DNA of 64,000 nt, from the NCBI RefSeq assembly GCF_029023725.1, contig NZ_CP119075.1:2041501-2105500 (forward strand), in the 5' to 3' direction. Both the position numbers and the translations under genes were made by a program. Of this stretch, positions 63,768 to 64,000 are shown piece by piece; within the stretch, counting starts at the first letter, position 1, and each line of letters starts with the position of its first letter. Source of the stretch: Synoicihabitans lomoniglobus. GTDB taxonomy: Bacteria > Verrucomicrobiota > Verrucomicrobiia > Opitutales > Opitutaceae. A model generated the notes under the pieces. The model did no database searches. It was not told the DNA's origin and was given only the letters and a program-made list of their open reading frames with translations.

Positions 63768-63794
63768 GACTCCTAGGAGTCTTAGGAATCCTAA
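63768..63794. promoter_or_regulatory. Double palindromic operator between divergent genes
   Basis: Perfect palindrome GACTCCTAGGAGTC (63768-63781) followed at once by TTAGGAATCCTAA (63782-63794), both built on a CCTA/TAGG half-site. Lies between the leftward mini-operon and the rightward partial gene; typical of an autoregulating repressor binding as two dimers. Confidence 0.65.
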
Positions 63795-63846
63795 CTTTTC
63801 AAACCTTTTTTGTCATTTCCGGTGGTGAGATTCGTCACACTGCCCC

Positions 63847-64000
63847 GTGGGCAAAGCTAAAGACGCTGAAACATTGGGGGTGCATACCCGTAAAGAAATC
63901 GTTGCTGAGATCATCCGGCGCGGTGACGCATTGGGCCAAAAGAAAGGCACTTACGCGGCCGCAATCTTTGAATGGTGGTGGGAACAGGGATGCCCACCCG
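63847..64000 (+). CDS. Partial small regulator-like protein (runs off the window)
   Basis: GTG start at 63847, open to the edge (51 codons): KAKDAETLGVHTRKEIVAEIIRRGDALGQKKGTYAAAIFEWWWEQGCPP. The GTYAAAIFEWWWEQGCP segment resembles the last helix of RHH regulators. Divergent from the mini-operon with the double operator between them, so a repressor is the natural guess. Confidence 0.5.
   Translation, partial: MGKAKDAETLGVHTRKEIVAEIIRRGDALGQKKGTYAAAIFEWWWEQGCPP

Overview
The window reads as chromosomal DNA of a Verrucomicrobiota bacterium, most likely of the Opitutales/Opitutaceae. This rests on GC-rich coding DNA, dense intergenic families of cacaga/cgtgt-type dispersed repeats, a GH5 enzyme carrying an Ig domain plus an AGF-type C-terminal repeat, a DUF1080 protein, and a combined fatty-acid/Ole locus of a kind I associate with this phylum. 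The assignment is inference; no rRNA lies in the window.

Layout. 1-9.2 kb: housekeeping genes (trpC, mazG, xerC, a NarL-type regulator) and a minus-strand operon of hemL, a SpoIVB-type (S55) exported protein and an exported propeller-like protein. 9.4-12.7 kb: a large STAND NTPase with four almost identical 46-residue TPR units, a likely immune sensor. 12.9-36.8 kb: mostly core genes: nadE, a TolC-like channel, maf, a pseudouridine synthase, an exported deiminase, DAHP synthase, a secreted GH5, mutS, a MATE transporter, holB-tmk, a PfkB kinase and an ExbB-ExbD-TonB set. 36.9-40.5 kb: tRNA-Ala(GGC), an NtrC-type regulator, a repeat array and galE.

40.6-51.0 kb is a dedicated lipid locus, all on the + strand: KAS-II-like ketosynthase, ACP, two CrtI/CrtISO-like FAD oxidoreductases, FabZ-like dehydratase, FabI-like reductase, OleA and OleB. 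It suggests an ACP-based chain builder and desaturases feeding head-to-head condensation to a long-chain (poly)unsaturated hydrocarbon. An IS3-family element sits between fabI and oleA. An IS66-family element sits where oleC/oleD would be expected; it has no visible target duplication and oleC/oleD are absent here. Most gaps in the locus are filled by palindromic dispersed repeats, some ending 14-18 bases before start codons.

54.9-62.85 kb is an inovirus (filamentous phage) prophage of about 7.9 kb. It has an HUH-type Rep, a small candidate ssDNA-binding protein, several tiny membrane/coat proteins (50-aa major coat candidate), a pIII-like adsorption protein, a pVI-like protein and a Zot/pI ATPase. 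Two dif-like 28-bp sites bound it, and at one end it carries cargo: a TIR-domain protein, a small membrane protein and an RHH-like/Cas2-fold pair. Beyond the right site, 62.86-64.0 kb holds another small phage-like operon and a divergent regulator with a double palindromic operator, perhaps a second, tandem element running off the window.
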